DNA of 64,000 bases from Antedon bifida (Eukaryota > Echinodermata > Crinoidea > Comatulida > Antedonidae), in the NCBI GenBank assembly GCA_963402885.1, contig OY727094.1, forward strand, positions 1,056,501 to 1,120,500, read 5' to 3'. Below the pieces are notes generated by a model, which saw nothing but the letters and a program-made list of their open reading frames with translations, was not told where the DNA came from and did not search any database. The translations under genes and the position numbers were made by a program. Position 1 is the stretch's first letter. Every line of letters starts with the position of its first letter. Shown piece by piece: positions 25,201-35,520 of the stretch.

Positions 25201-28200
25201 CACGCGCGCGTCGTGTGACCAAATAATTGTATATTTGCTTTGTACGCCGTGTTTTGGTTAAAAGGCCAATTTACACAGACGAGCGGTAACGGTAATAAAA
25301 TATAGAACCTATGTTATTCCTTATGACCATTTACACACAACGAGGAGCTAACGGGCGGTTTCTGCTCAGGGTAGATACATATTCTACGTGGGCATGGGAG
25401 ACAAGCTACGCGATTTTCCGCTTACCGTTACCGCTCGTCTGTGTACATTAACCTTAATCGTGGTCAGCAGCAGGGAGCTCCTCCCTCCACCGCCGGGGTT
25501 GTTGTCCAGAATCCTCTGGTTCATTGTCCTTGGCGTACACCTGTAGCCTAAGGAGGAAAGTATGACGGACCCCATGGCTTATCAAATGAAATTACAATTT
25601 ATCAATAATGACATGACCATGTGGCTAATGAACACAATACTAAACACTTGATATTATATTGATTATACCTATAACAAGATAATGTGAAATATATTACCAA
25701 ACACTTATTATTGAATAGAGTACAATAAAATGATTTAATTTTCAATACTTTCGATTGATGTTGATGTGAGCTAATTTTATATGCCGAAAAATGTATATAT
25801 TTTTCGTTTCTCGAATTCGTGCAGCTATGTGAATTAACTTAAAGAGACCAATGACAAGCCATTGTTCGAATAATCCATCGCTTGTGATTGGTCAAATCAC
25901 TTATTGCCTTACGTCTTTGCGTTGCATCGATAGTGGGAACCAAGCTTAAGACGCAAGGCGTACGTAAGCGCAAGTAATTTGACCAATCAGGACGACGAAC
26001 GGCATATAGTAGCTTGTGATTTGTCAACTCACTAGAGCTTCTTGCGTATATGCACGCGCTTCTTGCGTATATGCACGCGCTTCTTGCGTATACACGCCCT
26101 CGCGTTTTCCCCTTAATTAAGGAAGCAATTTTGATAAATTCTATCACGTTTGGTCAACTGGATAATCAAAATGAAGTTATAGAACAAATAAAAACACATT
26201 TTAGTTCAAATTTCTTTAGAGCAGCCAGCGTCTTTGATACAATATATGACCCTTTAGTATTGATGAACATTATACCAAGAGTACAAAGTTACCTTACTTG
26301 ACCCGGCATTTTCAAGTAAAGTTTCTTACATTATATTAAACATGATTAATGTGTTGATATTGGAATACGTTATTTATTAGCTCTTCTAACGAAGAAAAGG
26401 TTGTTCTCCTCATCCCCTCCCTTAAAATAATCATGGTTTTGCTTATGTATCATTTACTCTCAATTGATATCCGACGGTAAATTGTTGTTTTTGCAGTCAT
26501 TTTCATTAATATGTTTCATATGATTTATAATTGAATGATGCTAATAATAACACACTATCAATATATAATAGCAGTGTATCAATTATAAGGTGCAGTAGTT
26601 GATATCGTTTATGATAACAAATAACACATTAGTGCTATCCATTACGTTAATCTGTGATCGTTACAACTACGTAGAAAAAAAAGTAATAACATGCAGATTG
26701 CTAATGTTGCATCCATCCATTTAGCATGATAGAAGTTTTCTTCTTCTTCTTTCAGAATTTACTACAACCATGTCGTTAAAATCGTTCAGACACCATTTTG
26801 TCGGGTTTGATTAATAAACGTGACGTCAGTCTCGGTTTTAAATAAAGTTTTATTATCGTCTGCGTTTAAAAATGATCACAAATTGCAAATACACCTCATT
26901 ATGGTTATGAACGATTACCCTTGCTGATCAGTCTAATTGTCTTCTTAAGTGAGTTGTTTAAAAAAAAACTAGTAAAATGACTTTATTTACTCCAAAGTAA
27001 TGTAGTTTGATACAACAATCATTACTGAAAAATGTTCACACTAAATTTGAGACTATATAAAGCGTGCTATATTCGAGTTGACGCGTACGTGCGTACCAGA
27101 TGTCGCGTGAAATGACGTAATAAAGATTAATCATGCATGCAAAAGGAGCAATTTCAACAGTTAATAAAGACTCACATAAAGATAAGATGACACCTCAATA
27201 TGTCTGCTATAACCCATTTACGTTGTATAATCAAAGAAAACGTCTTTTTATCGACAAGGCCGTTTTTTGCGTTTCGGACGCAAAACGCGTCACATCATTC
27301 TAATCTGAACGAAACGTAAACGCATACGCACTAAATTTGACTACGCGCAACAAGATAAACACTGTGTAGGCCTACATGATAATAAACAACGAGATAAGTC
27401 AAATAATTTAGCCCTGCGCAGTGACGCCCATGCCTAAAGGCCCGTTTAGTGCAAACAAACCAATAAAATCGATATACAAATTATAATATTTATAGCGACA
27501 TTTTGGTAGAATACAAGATATTAGCCAGACCTTTTATTTGAAAGTAATACCATTTAGACATACATACGTGTTTTTCTCATGCATTAACCTAAATAGTCAA
27601 CGAAAATAACTGATTTATAAATCCAACCAGCCTAGATTAGGAAAATATCCCATTTATATCGAGGAAAGGAGGCCATTAAGACTGTGTTATATAATTCTGT
27701 TTCGTACAAGACGAGTAGTATAAAATCAAATTGTCATTGAGCATGCTCGATGCAGACGACATCGTCACTACCACAACCAGGGGTGTACGGGTGGGTCGAG
27801 TGGGGTAGAACAGTAGCTTAATTTAGTACTATTAGTGAAAATTATGTTGAATATGTTATGCATTTCAAATAGTGTTATAGTCTATGAGTATTAATAATAA
27901 CTATAAGTGGTTTGAATCTACATGGATACATTGGAGGGCATCATAACATGAAACTATGCGTGTTACATTTGCTTTTTCCTCCATCGTGTAACGCATAACA
28001 TACAGTACTCCCTATTACTCAATTAACATTAATTTAAAATAAAACAATTAGCTGGCAATTAAACTCTATTGATGAATCAATAGGCCTACTTATTAAGGCT
28101 ACGTTAACAGTACTGATCCCGTCGTCGTCATCATCGTCGTCATCATCATCATAGTTGTCGTCATCATCGTTGTCGTCATCATCGTCGTCATCATCATCAT

Positions 28201-31200
28201 AGTTGTCGTCATCATAGTTGTCGTCATCATCGTTGTCGTCATCGTCGTCGTCATCGTCGTCTTCGTCATCATCATCGTCGTCGTCATCGTCATCATCATC
28301 GTTGTCGTCGTCATCATCGTCGTCGTCTTCGTCATCATCGTCGTCATTGTCGTTATCATCGTTTCTTTGGTCGTCATCATTAATGCCCCGTGATGCCGTC
28401 ATATTTACCATTGTCATTATCATTGTTATCCTATTTAATGTTCATGTTCTTACTTACAACGCCTCTATAAACCTCAACGTCGTAAAATATACTAATTTGT
28501 CTACATATCAAAATACCTAATTATTATTGTCTCTCGTTTCTAAGGATAGTTGATAAGGTCACTTTGCTAAGGTTGCTATCATAATGAAATTGAGTGTCGA
28601 ATATTATAGCTAATAAAATAAATTTGATTATAATTATATTAAATTAAGTTATCACACTTGAACAGAAAGCACATAATATCACACAAAATATCGAACCAAC
28701 ACGTTGTTAAATACACAACACAGATTGGCTGTGTAAACACGCGTGTTTGTGTTTTGTTGTATCCAGCTAAAACGTGGCTAACTTACTATGAAAATAACTC
28801 GTGTTACTTTCAACGAAGCGTTAACGGTTGAAACACGCAAATATTAGTACTGCTGTGAGAGATGATTGGGGTAATTGCATTGAATTTTGATTGTACATGA
28901 TAACAGTGATATCAATGACAATTTTAAGCAAAAATCTAAATCAGTTAAATATAACATTACAACCAAAGAGCAATGTTAAGTTTATTTACTCATGTTATTA
29001 TTACTATTGTTTTATTTTTGCTTTTCCAAATCAACCAATGAAATCATTCATGACTTTTTTTATGATTTTTATTTATAAAGCTAACATTAGCAAAATGATA
29101 TGTCACGCAGATGTTAATCTTTTTTCTGGGTTGGTATAAGACAAGTTCTTTTACTTCTATTTCCGATCCTTGAGACAGCTCCTATTATTGTTACCATTTA
29201 ACTTATTGTAAATGTATGCTGTTTTTTTTTTCTTGGGATTGTTTCAAATAAATGTGAATGAAATAAAAAATAAAATTGAATTGAATAGAAACAGTTTTGG
29301 TCAGTAGGCCTGCATGCGCTATTCGATCCACTTGGCTGGATAAAAGAAAAACAGAAGCATACACATGCTATACGATGCCATTTGACGAGAGCAGGATTAA
29401 GCTAATATTTCAATATTTCCAAAAATGCATTAAGAATATCGGTAAACGTACGTTAAAGCCAACAAGTTCCACGTACGTCTAAAAGCCAATACATTAGAGG
29501 TCTTATCAGACGTTGGACACAAAAACATTCACCATAACGTGATTTAGATTTATAAGAAAAACATAAGTACAACCCATCTGAGTCGGAATGAAGAAATTTT
29601 GTTTTGTTCTGCAGCTGATACAAACAGAATACTTAGAAACGTATTCATAATTTCTAATAAGCCTCTAAAGATTGACCAATGTGGTTTTTAAATGGAATTA
29701 GACTTGCTTTTGGTCTGTAATCTTATGTTTGCGTTGACTTGGCAATATAAAAATGAAATGAGACTGAAAATGTAAAGCGCGCGTACAAACATTGATGGTT
29801 AGCGCGCGTACGTACATCCAAAAGACAATCAGACGAACAAGAATATATAGGCCAGTAGATATTTCGGACCCTATGCCTACATTGTTCAGTTTTATGACTC
29901 TACTGAATAAAAATAATACATAGTAGCTAACACAAAGTGTATTTTACAATGTTTATGCTGCTAATGGGAGAACTGAACGGCAAAATGGTGTTTTAATGTG
30001 TTATCCACATGCCGTGCTAAAAGCTATTCGTGAAGTGTGTTTCAAATTGCAAAAAAAAGAAGAAAAATCTTTAGGTTGTCAGTGAGTATGATTGACTATA
30101 GTGAATGTCGATTTTAATCAACATTTTCAAATGTCACTATTAAAATGAAGCTCGTATTTTGTATATTTGACAAGGCGTAACATTGCGCGTTTATTGGACG
30201 ATGTACGATGTAGGCCAATCGAGTGTAAAGTTGATACGACTGGTGACAATTTAGGCTATACAGTATACATAGTTTATATTCAAGCTATCAAACTAGTTTG
30301 ACAAAAAACGTGCGATGTCCCCATATATGGTAGTAATATAACCAAATATGGTAGTGATATGACATCATCATGTCCATATAGGCCTATGGACTATTTTTTG
30401 TCACATAAAGTTTGATAGTGTAGACAGAGCTTTATTGAATATGTTATGCGTTGTTGTAAAATACTACGCCCTTTAAAAACACGTATTTTACGGTCCTTCA
30501 ACGTGTCATAGCGTATAATTTGTTGCACGTGGTACGCATGGAAATACCGACGCGTTTTCCGTGAACCAGACCAATGTATGACGCGTCATCAACGCAATAA
30601 AATTAAAGAAACAAATCTAATATGTGAACACTCAGTATTTTGCCGAATGCCGACTAAATGCACAATCCGTTATAATAGGATTACTTAGGATTAATTATCA
30701 ATATTTGTTTGTAAATCAATAAGTTGTCTACCCGACCCAGTTAACGTGATTACAAACCTTGCCATAAAAGCAGGTAGGCCTACAAACGGCTATCCAGTAC
30801 TTTTACTGTCAAAAGTGCTTTGAGCTTTGACCTAATATAACAGTATAACTCGTTGTCATAATTTGAGTGAAAACACTTTATCATATTTCTTGGTTTGTCA
30901 CAAAATGACCACACAATGGCAACACTTCTCCTTTGAGTAGCCTTTCGTTATTTACATCAGCTTCGTTAGGAGTGCTATCTCAGATTGCATCTTGCTAATT
31001 CGATCCTAGATGCACGGCCACCGGGCAAATGTTTACTAACGAGGAGAAATGTAATTGACTGATCGATAAAGGTTAAATAATTGCTTCTTTCAAATGACCT
31101 TTTGGATGAAAACTGTCTTTTTTTACTTTGCTTGATTTCAGTTTGTAATGACGTTCAGTTTTCACTCGTTCAAAAAAGCCATGTTTAATTGGCATCCTAA

Positions 31201-34200
31201 ATCAGGATGATCAGGATGTGTAAGCCTATCTTAGCTGACGTATTTACGTTGTTCGTCATGAAAGACGCGCGAACGTCCTCAATGTGCGTTGTTCGTCCTG
31301 AAAGACGCGCGAACGTCCTCAATTTGCGTTGTTCGTCCTTAAAGACGCGCGAACGTCCTCAATTTGCGTTGTTCGTCCAGAAAGACGCGCGAACGTCCTA
31401 ACAAATATTGCACCGCGGAAACTCGTGTGCTGCTCGCCGCTGTGCAAGCTTCAATGAAATCGTCCAACGCCATGAGCGTATCGAGCTGCTTTTCAATTTT
31501 TTGACGAAAATATATGATTTACTTCAGACATTACTTACGAAGTCTTTTTCGCCGCGACATCGGTCCTACGCAAAGTAGACCTACGTTTACTAAGTCAATT
31601 ATTAGTCGGAAATTATAGTCGGTACTTAAGGGAGTCTCATTATGTTAAAGTACAGTTGATGCTATTCTAACTACGTTTGTATTTACCTATTCAATTTCGT
31701 ATTAGGAGTTTGACTGCAAGATTAACTCTCAGCGGTAAAAAAAAACATATGGAAATTCACTCGAGAAATGATATTATATAATATTTGAAACTGAACTCGT
31801 TGTAGGTAGGGCAAGGTAAGGCCAATTTACACAGTCGAGCGGTAACGGTAAGCGTAAAACCGCGTAGCTTGTCCCACGTAGAATCTGTATCTATCCTGGA
31901 CGGAAACCGCCCGTCCGCTCCGCGTTGTGTGTAAATGGTCATAAGGAATAACATAGATATATTTTTATTACAGTTACCGCTCGTCTGTGTAAATTGTCCG
32001 TTAGTCCGGCCAACGACAAAAATGGAAAATCAGAGTTAATATCGAAATCCTGTTTTAAATCATTTTCAATATAGTAGAAAACATAACTGATTATCTTTAT
32101 TAAAGGTTTAGCGGATATAAAAGTGGTATGGAACGCTACGGAGAGCATGTTGCAAACAGGTATTTTATTCTTTATCGACGAATCGCGCGCTCAGGAGATT
32201 TTGAATTGAATTGTCATGTGTTACATAACAGAAGCCACTCCAGTAGTATTAAACCATAAACCACTTGACAAATCTATATCGTTAACAGATTACAGTCAAT
32301 TGGATAAATACAGAGTATTTGGTTTAAAAATCATGCTTGTCTTTAAAAAAATAATTAATTGGATCAAACAACACCGAACAATTGAATCGAATCTGTGGTT
32401 AATGACAAATTTCAATCGAACGAGCAAATACCTTTGTGTTTACACGAGAGACGTGTTGTGTGTATTTGATTAGCATGTACAAACAAAAGTGCATAGAAAT
32501 ATGCCGTTGAAAATAGTGTATTATCGATAGTGTGAATAGACGGTTACTCTGCTTCGTGTCTGTTTACACGATGCGTTATTGATTTGAAGCATTTTTTTCG
32601 CGAGATATTTCCGATTTCTGTTCAAATTGAATTAATGTATAATACCCGTGTTTGACGCAAACACATAAGTAGTCCTAACTAAAAATGAGAATTAAATATC
32701 TACACAGTTTTGAGGCTTATACAATGGCGTTCGATATTCAATATATTTTACAAATATATTATTGAAAAAGAGGGATCATCATTTCGCTTAAGGCCCATTT
32801 AAACTAGGACGATACAGATTCAGATTCATTTGGTTCGTTGCGGAAATTCATGACAGGCACAATCGCTCACAATTGATCGACGATAAATAGATAAACATAC
32901 ATTTTTCTATATAAAACATAAGGAAATAGAAACGTTTTCATCCTAGAACTATAGGATAACTATGTCTTTAATAAAAAAAGTAATATGTTTCAAACTCCAA
33001 TCAAATTACGTCATGATCCATAAGACAGTAAATTATTTTTTGTAGCCATTCAAGTTATTTGATCAAAGTATCTTGTCGAGTGGAAAGAAGATGACATGAC
33101 ATTCCAACAAAGATGGGTATTTTAAGATTTAACACTTTAAAATAGTTGCTATTTATACTGAGAGCCGTTAACTTAATAATTGCATTGTTGTATCGAGTAC
33201 AATCAATACTGATTAGTAATCTTATTACGACACAGTTTAAGAAGTGAATTACTTTACGTAAAATGGTGCACTTCTCTCAAAGTAATGAATTCGTGGCGTA
33301 ACGAACGCGAACACTCAACAAGACAACATATCGACAGGAGAGAATCGACCCAGCGGCATTGCTACGGTCTACTGTGAAAGTTGGTAATTAAAACAAGTTG
33401 TGAAATTGCCTCCCATTGGGATTTAACAATATCTTTGCAGATAATTAATTACGATGTTATTTTCAAAATTGATTTGTATTCAACAGGGAATTGTTAGAGT
33501 GTAGCATTCTGATTTATGAATACCAGGTTCAGATACGGCATAGTAAGGCAATTATCATTTTGATTTGATTTGATTTGACTATATCAATATACATAAAATG
33601 CAACACATACTGTTAAAGAATAGATGAAAACTAATGTTATTTAGTCAATTTAATTGATTTGTTTTCCAAAGGGGTCCATTTGATATTTGGAAGTGATAAA
33701 TATTTTTAAATATCTCGTATTTAACTCATTTTGATTTGATTTGTGTAGGCATAGGCCTATCAATAATGAATGTACAATAAACATAGGGTGTTAAAAAATA
33801 AACGATAAACATTATTTTAAATTTAATTGACTTGTTTTTCAAATATCTAGGGTGATAAATATTATGTGTAGATATCTCGTATTTAACATGCGAACCATTA
33901 GCCAAGTGTACATTAAAATAACGTATGTTTTATAATGACAAAAACATAATTATTCTATTAGAAACTGAAATATCTCGTAAACAATGTATTGAAACAGTAT
34001 ATAATGCGGGCATTAAGCTCTGTCGACATTATAAAACTAGTTTGACAAAAAAGGTGTGATGTAACTAAATATGGTAGCGATATGACATCCTCGTGTCCGG
34101 CCATATATTGACACATCACTTTATTTTTTCACATACAATTTGATAGTGTCTGAGCCTTAGAACCTTCGGAGTAAACTCTCTGTCCCGTGAGACATATTGC

Positions 34201-35520
34201 GCGATGTACATTGTTCAAGAAAATCTGTTTAATTCCCATGGTTTGACATTTCAGAAAAAAATTAATAACATTAATTAACAATAATCATACAAAACATTAC
34301 TATTATGCCTAGTATTAGTTCGAATATAAAGTAGGAGACGTACTACTTATGAAATTAATTATGTGCAATTGTAGATGAACCCGATCCCATTCATTAAAAT
34401 ACCGTATTGTATAACGAAATAATAAAGGAAGAACTATTTTTATATTTTGATCATTGAGTGGTTTGACGCCATACACGCGCGGTTTTCTTATGTTAATTAA
34501 ACTACGCGCAACTTCTAGCCAATCACGAACAAGCCTAATTTCCTTCTTTACATCCCATGCCCATTGGAAAAGTAGGCTAAGGTACTTATCTGTTTATACC
34601 TTTTCTATTTATACTCTCAATGTACAGTCTGTAAGAAAGCAAACATTAAACTTGAGAAATTAAAACATGGAAAGCAGGGGATAACCCTTTAAGCTCAAAG
34701 GCTTGTTTCCAAAGGGGGTTTGCAGCCTAGTATGACGAGAATTTTATGACTCATTTTAAATTAAAACTCAATACATTTATTAGGTTTCTTTAATTAACTG
34801 TTAATTAATAAGTAGGTCTTACATCATGAGCTAGGGTAGAAACAAGGTCACGGTCAAGTATATCAATAAACACAAATCAATAATACGTTCATTCATACAC
34901 TTAAGCTACTCCCTCAGTCCATCAGTAAATTTAATTTTATATTTGTTTCGATGCATTGTATTAGGCCTAAAAGTATAAACAAGTTTATAACAATTAATGT
35001 TCTTTTTGTTGACTGGAATAATTTTAGTGAAGAATTAGAAGCAAATAAATACTACTGTAGAAGTGTTCTAGATATGATGTATAATATATATTAACTTGTA
35101 TGAATTATTTCAGCATTTGCTGTATTTCTTATGAGGTTTTTTTAAAATAGTAAAACATAAAACAAAACACCGATTTTTTCGTAATTTTACTAGGGAAGAG
35201 TCACATGTTTTACATAAACTTATTAGTATAAAAGTATAGTAATAATCAAGCAGTTAAGCCTAGCATCATCAATATTAGTATTGAAATAACGACTTCATAT
35301 GTAATATACGTATATAAAAGTGGCTCTCCCTGATAATATTGATAGATTTTTAGGTAGAAATATGAATAAATGTTTTACCTTGAAATTGAAGTAGCCCAAT
35401 GACCGCGCAGAGGAAGACTTGAAACACTTGCGATAACAAGAATAAATTGCGCACAATATTCGCAGCTCCCGCCAACTTAGAATCACTTTTCGCGCGTTTT
35501 CTGGAAGCCCGTCTCCTCAT
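16296..35520 (-). CDS. CHRNA: Nicotinic acetylcholine receptor, alpha-type subunit (7 exons)
   Basis: A ligand-gated cation channel subunit of the Cys-loop family. In order of transcription the exons are 35520-35379, 24965-24826, 23221-23177, 21978-21869, 21545-20686, 17078-16933 and 16469-16296. Phases match throughout, giving 1617 nt or 538 residues. The 45-bp and 110-bp third and fourth exons match the conserved intron pattern of this family. Landmarks: a basic N-terminus then NLFLLSQVFQVFLCAVIGLL (signal peptide); WTPDIILYN (loop A); the Cys-loop between CQVDV and EQRC; FGSWTYNG (loop B); VYPCCPGAPY, whose paired cysteines mark an alpha subunit (loop C); M1 to M3 on the large exon; a long cytoplasmic loop; and M4 on the last exon (MVLDRIFLIIYLCGVFIG). 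M2 keeps Glu at -1' and Leu at 9' but has unusual Gln at 2' and 20'. Exon 1 was assigned by phase and signal-peptide content across a 10.4 kb intron and is less certain than the rest. Confidence 0.9.
16534..16613. mobile_element. MITE family B, internally deleted
   Basis: Both ends remain (AAGCTCTGTCTATACTATCA and TTTGATAGAGACAGAGCTT) with almost no core. It abuts a family A copy. It lies in the last intron of the nicotinic receptor gene. Confidence 0.75.
16614..16773. mobile_element. MITE family A copy
   Basis: GATTGGTTCCCACTCTAGGA to TCTCTAGTGAGACCACGCTT, with both CCAAT arms (TTGACCAATCGCAAGCGATG, GGCTTGTCATTGGTCAACTC). Confidence 0.85.
17610..17629. repeat. Poly-C run (20 C)
   Basis: An uninterrupted run of twenty C within the nicotinic receptor intron. 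On the transcribed strand this is a G-run capable of quadruplex formation. Confidence 0.9.
18671..18831. mobile_element. MITE family A copy
   Basis: GTGTGGTTCCCACTAGGACG at the left and CATCCTAGTGGCACCACACT at the right. The left CCAAT arm is partly deleted. Confidence 0.85.
19776..19939. mobile_element. MITE family B copy
   Basis: AAGCTCTGTCTACACTATCA to TTTGATAGTGTATATAGAGT, with the ATATGGTAGTGATATGCCCA core. Confidence 0.85.
21723..21834. mobile_element. MITE family A, truncated copy
   Basis: Starts inside the left arm (AAGCGAGTTGACCAATGACA) and ends CTCTAGTGAGAACCAAGCAT. It lies between nicotinic receptor exons 4 and 5. Confidence 0.7.
22130..22276. mobile_element. MITE family A copy
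   Basis: GATTGGTTCCCACTACAGAC to GTCCTCGTGGGAACCACGCT. A central deletion has removed most of the second arm. Confidence 0.8.
22277..22395. mobile_element. MITE family A, truncated copy, head-to-tail with the previous one
   Basis: Starts within the element (AACGTAGACGTAGACGCAAC) and ends GTCCTAGTGGGAATCACGCT. It abuts the preceding copy without spacer. Confidence 0.7.
22807..22904. mobile_element. MITE family A, short copy
   Basis: GCTTGGTTCTCACTAGGACG to CGTCCTAGTGGGAACCAAGC with only one CCAAT arm (TTTGACCAATCATGTCGTGA). Confidence 0.8.
22912..23000. mobile_element. MITE family A, partial copy
   Basis: CTTGGTTCCCACTAGGACGC is followed by the first arm only, and the right end is lost after GGATTGCGTAGAAAG. 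Confidence 0.7.
23027..23110. mobile_element. MITE family B, left half
   Basis: AGTTCTATCTAAACTATCAA and the ATATGGTAGTGATATGCCCA core. The right end is missing. Confidence 0.65.
23510..23664. mobile_element. MITE family A, diverged copy
   Basis: GATTGGTTCTCACTCTAGGA to GTAATGGCAACCAAGGCTTT, with both CCAAT arms recognisable. Confidence 0.75.
24131..24280. mobile_element. MITE family A copy
   Basis: AAGCGTGGCTCCCACTGAGA at the left and both CCAAT arms. The right tip is degraded after TTGCGTTGCATTA. Confidence 0.75.
24624..24808. mobile_element. MITE family A with expanded left arm
   Basis: GCTTGGTTCTCACTAGGACG, then three successive variants of AAGGACGTAAGCGCAAC before the CCAAT arms, then the right end GTGCGTCCAATTGGGAATA. 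The left arm has been amplified internally. Confidence 0.75.
25262..25456. mobile_element. MITE family C copy
   Basis: AAGGCCAATTTACACAGACG at the left is inverted at the right (CGTCTGTGTACATTAACCTT), with the adjoining GAGCGGTAACGGTAA and TTACCGTTACCGCTC also inverted. Recurs at 31814-32011 and 44045-44177. Confidence 0.85.
25843..25951. mobile_element. MITE family A, right part
   Basis: AGAGACCAATGACAAGCCAT, then TTGTGATTGGTCAAATCACT, and the end GATAGTGGGAACCAAGCTT. Confidence 0.7.
25952..26045. mobile_element. MITE family A remnant
   Basis: AAGGCGTACGTAAGCGCAAG, TTTGACCAATCAGGACGACG and TTGTGATTTGTCAACTCACT follow the preceding copy. Both tips are lost. Confidence 0.5.
26036..26098. repeat. 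22-bp tandem repeat
   Basis: GCTTCTTGCGTATATGCACGC is repeated about three times. It seems to have grown from the edge of the MITE remnant. Confidence 0.75.
26101..26301 (+). pseudogene. Protein-like open frame of unknown origin
   Basis: The segment following the 22-bp repeat stays open for about 65 codons and ends at a stop (26299-26301). It reads as balanced protein (FGQLDNQNEVIEQIKTHF, then DTIYDPLVLMNIIPRV). I recognise no family. No splice sites frame it, and its nominal start lies in the tandem repeat. It may be a transposon coding fragment or chance. Confidence 0.2.
28117..28378. repeat. GTC/ATC triplet microsatellite
   Basis: About 260 bases of TCATCGTCG-type triplets. The frames read as poly-Asp, poly-Ser or Met-Thr runs, so the ORFs of about 100 codons here are artefacts of the triplet period. 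Confidence 0.95.
29160..29290 (+). mobile_element. LINE 3' end relic
   Basis: An untranslated-type segment ends with AAATAAATGTGAATG and ATAAAATTGAATTGAATAG, the same style of tail as the LINE at 62.7 kb. Confidence 0.4.
30283..30434. mobile_element. MITE family B copy
   Basis: The left tip is diverged (CAAGCTATCAAACTAGTTTG) and the right end is TTTGATAGTGTAGACAGAGC. The core ATATGGTAGTGATATGACAT is present. Confidence 0.8.
31249..31404. repeat. 40-bp minisatellite, about 3.9 units
   Basis: The unit contains GTTCGTCCTGAAAGACGCGC and then GAACGTCCTCAATTTGC. It is GC-rich and unlike its surroundings, and the units differ at one to three bases. A 65-codon open frame through it is a by-product. 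Confidence 0.9.
31814..32011. mobile_element. MITE family C copy (opposite orientation)
   Basis: GGCCAATTTACACAGTCGAG to CTCGTCTGTGTAAATTGTCC. The interior (CTACGTGGG and ATGGTCATAAGGAATAACAT segments) matches the copy at 25.3 kb when reversed. Confidence 0.85.
34015..34161. mobile_element. MITE family B copy
   Basis: AAGCTCTGTCGACATTATAA to TTTGATAGTGTCTGAGCCTT. The core ATATGGTAGCGATATGACAT is present. Confidence 0.75.

Larger units (their letters stand above)
24966..35378. other. Nicotinic receptor intron 1
   Basis: A 10.4 kb intron filled with MITEs of families A, B and C, a LINE tail, a GAT-triplet microsatellite and two minisatellites, each listed separately. Scattered ORFs of 60-100 codons (for example near 32.2-32.5 kb) show no splice or family support. 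Confidence 0.5.

Noticed and set aside
25384-25575. Exon-like segment 25460-25545 (-) between nicotinic receptor exons 1 and 2
   Set aside because: It has splice-like borders, but in the phase required by the flanking exons it meets a stop within a few codons. Part of the longer ORF also lies in a family C MITE.
28034-28520. ORFs of 93-129 codons rich in Asp, Ser or Met-Thr
   Set aside because: All arise from one GAT/GTC triplet microsatellite that is open in several frames on both strands.
32216-32473. 85-codon ORF in the nicotinic receptor first intron
   Set aside because: Length is within chance for this composition; no recognisable motif or splice context.
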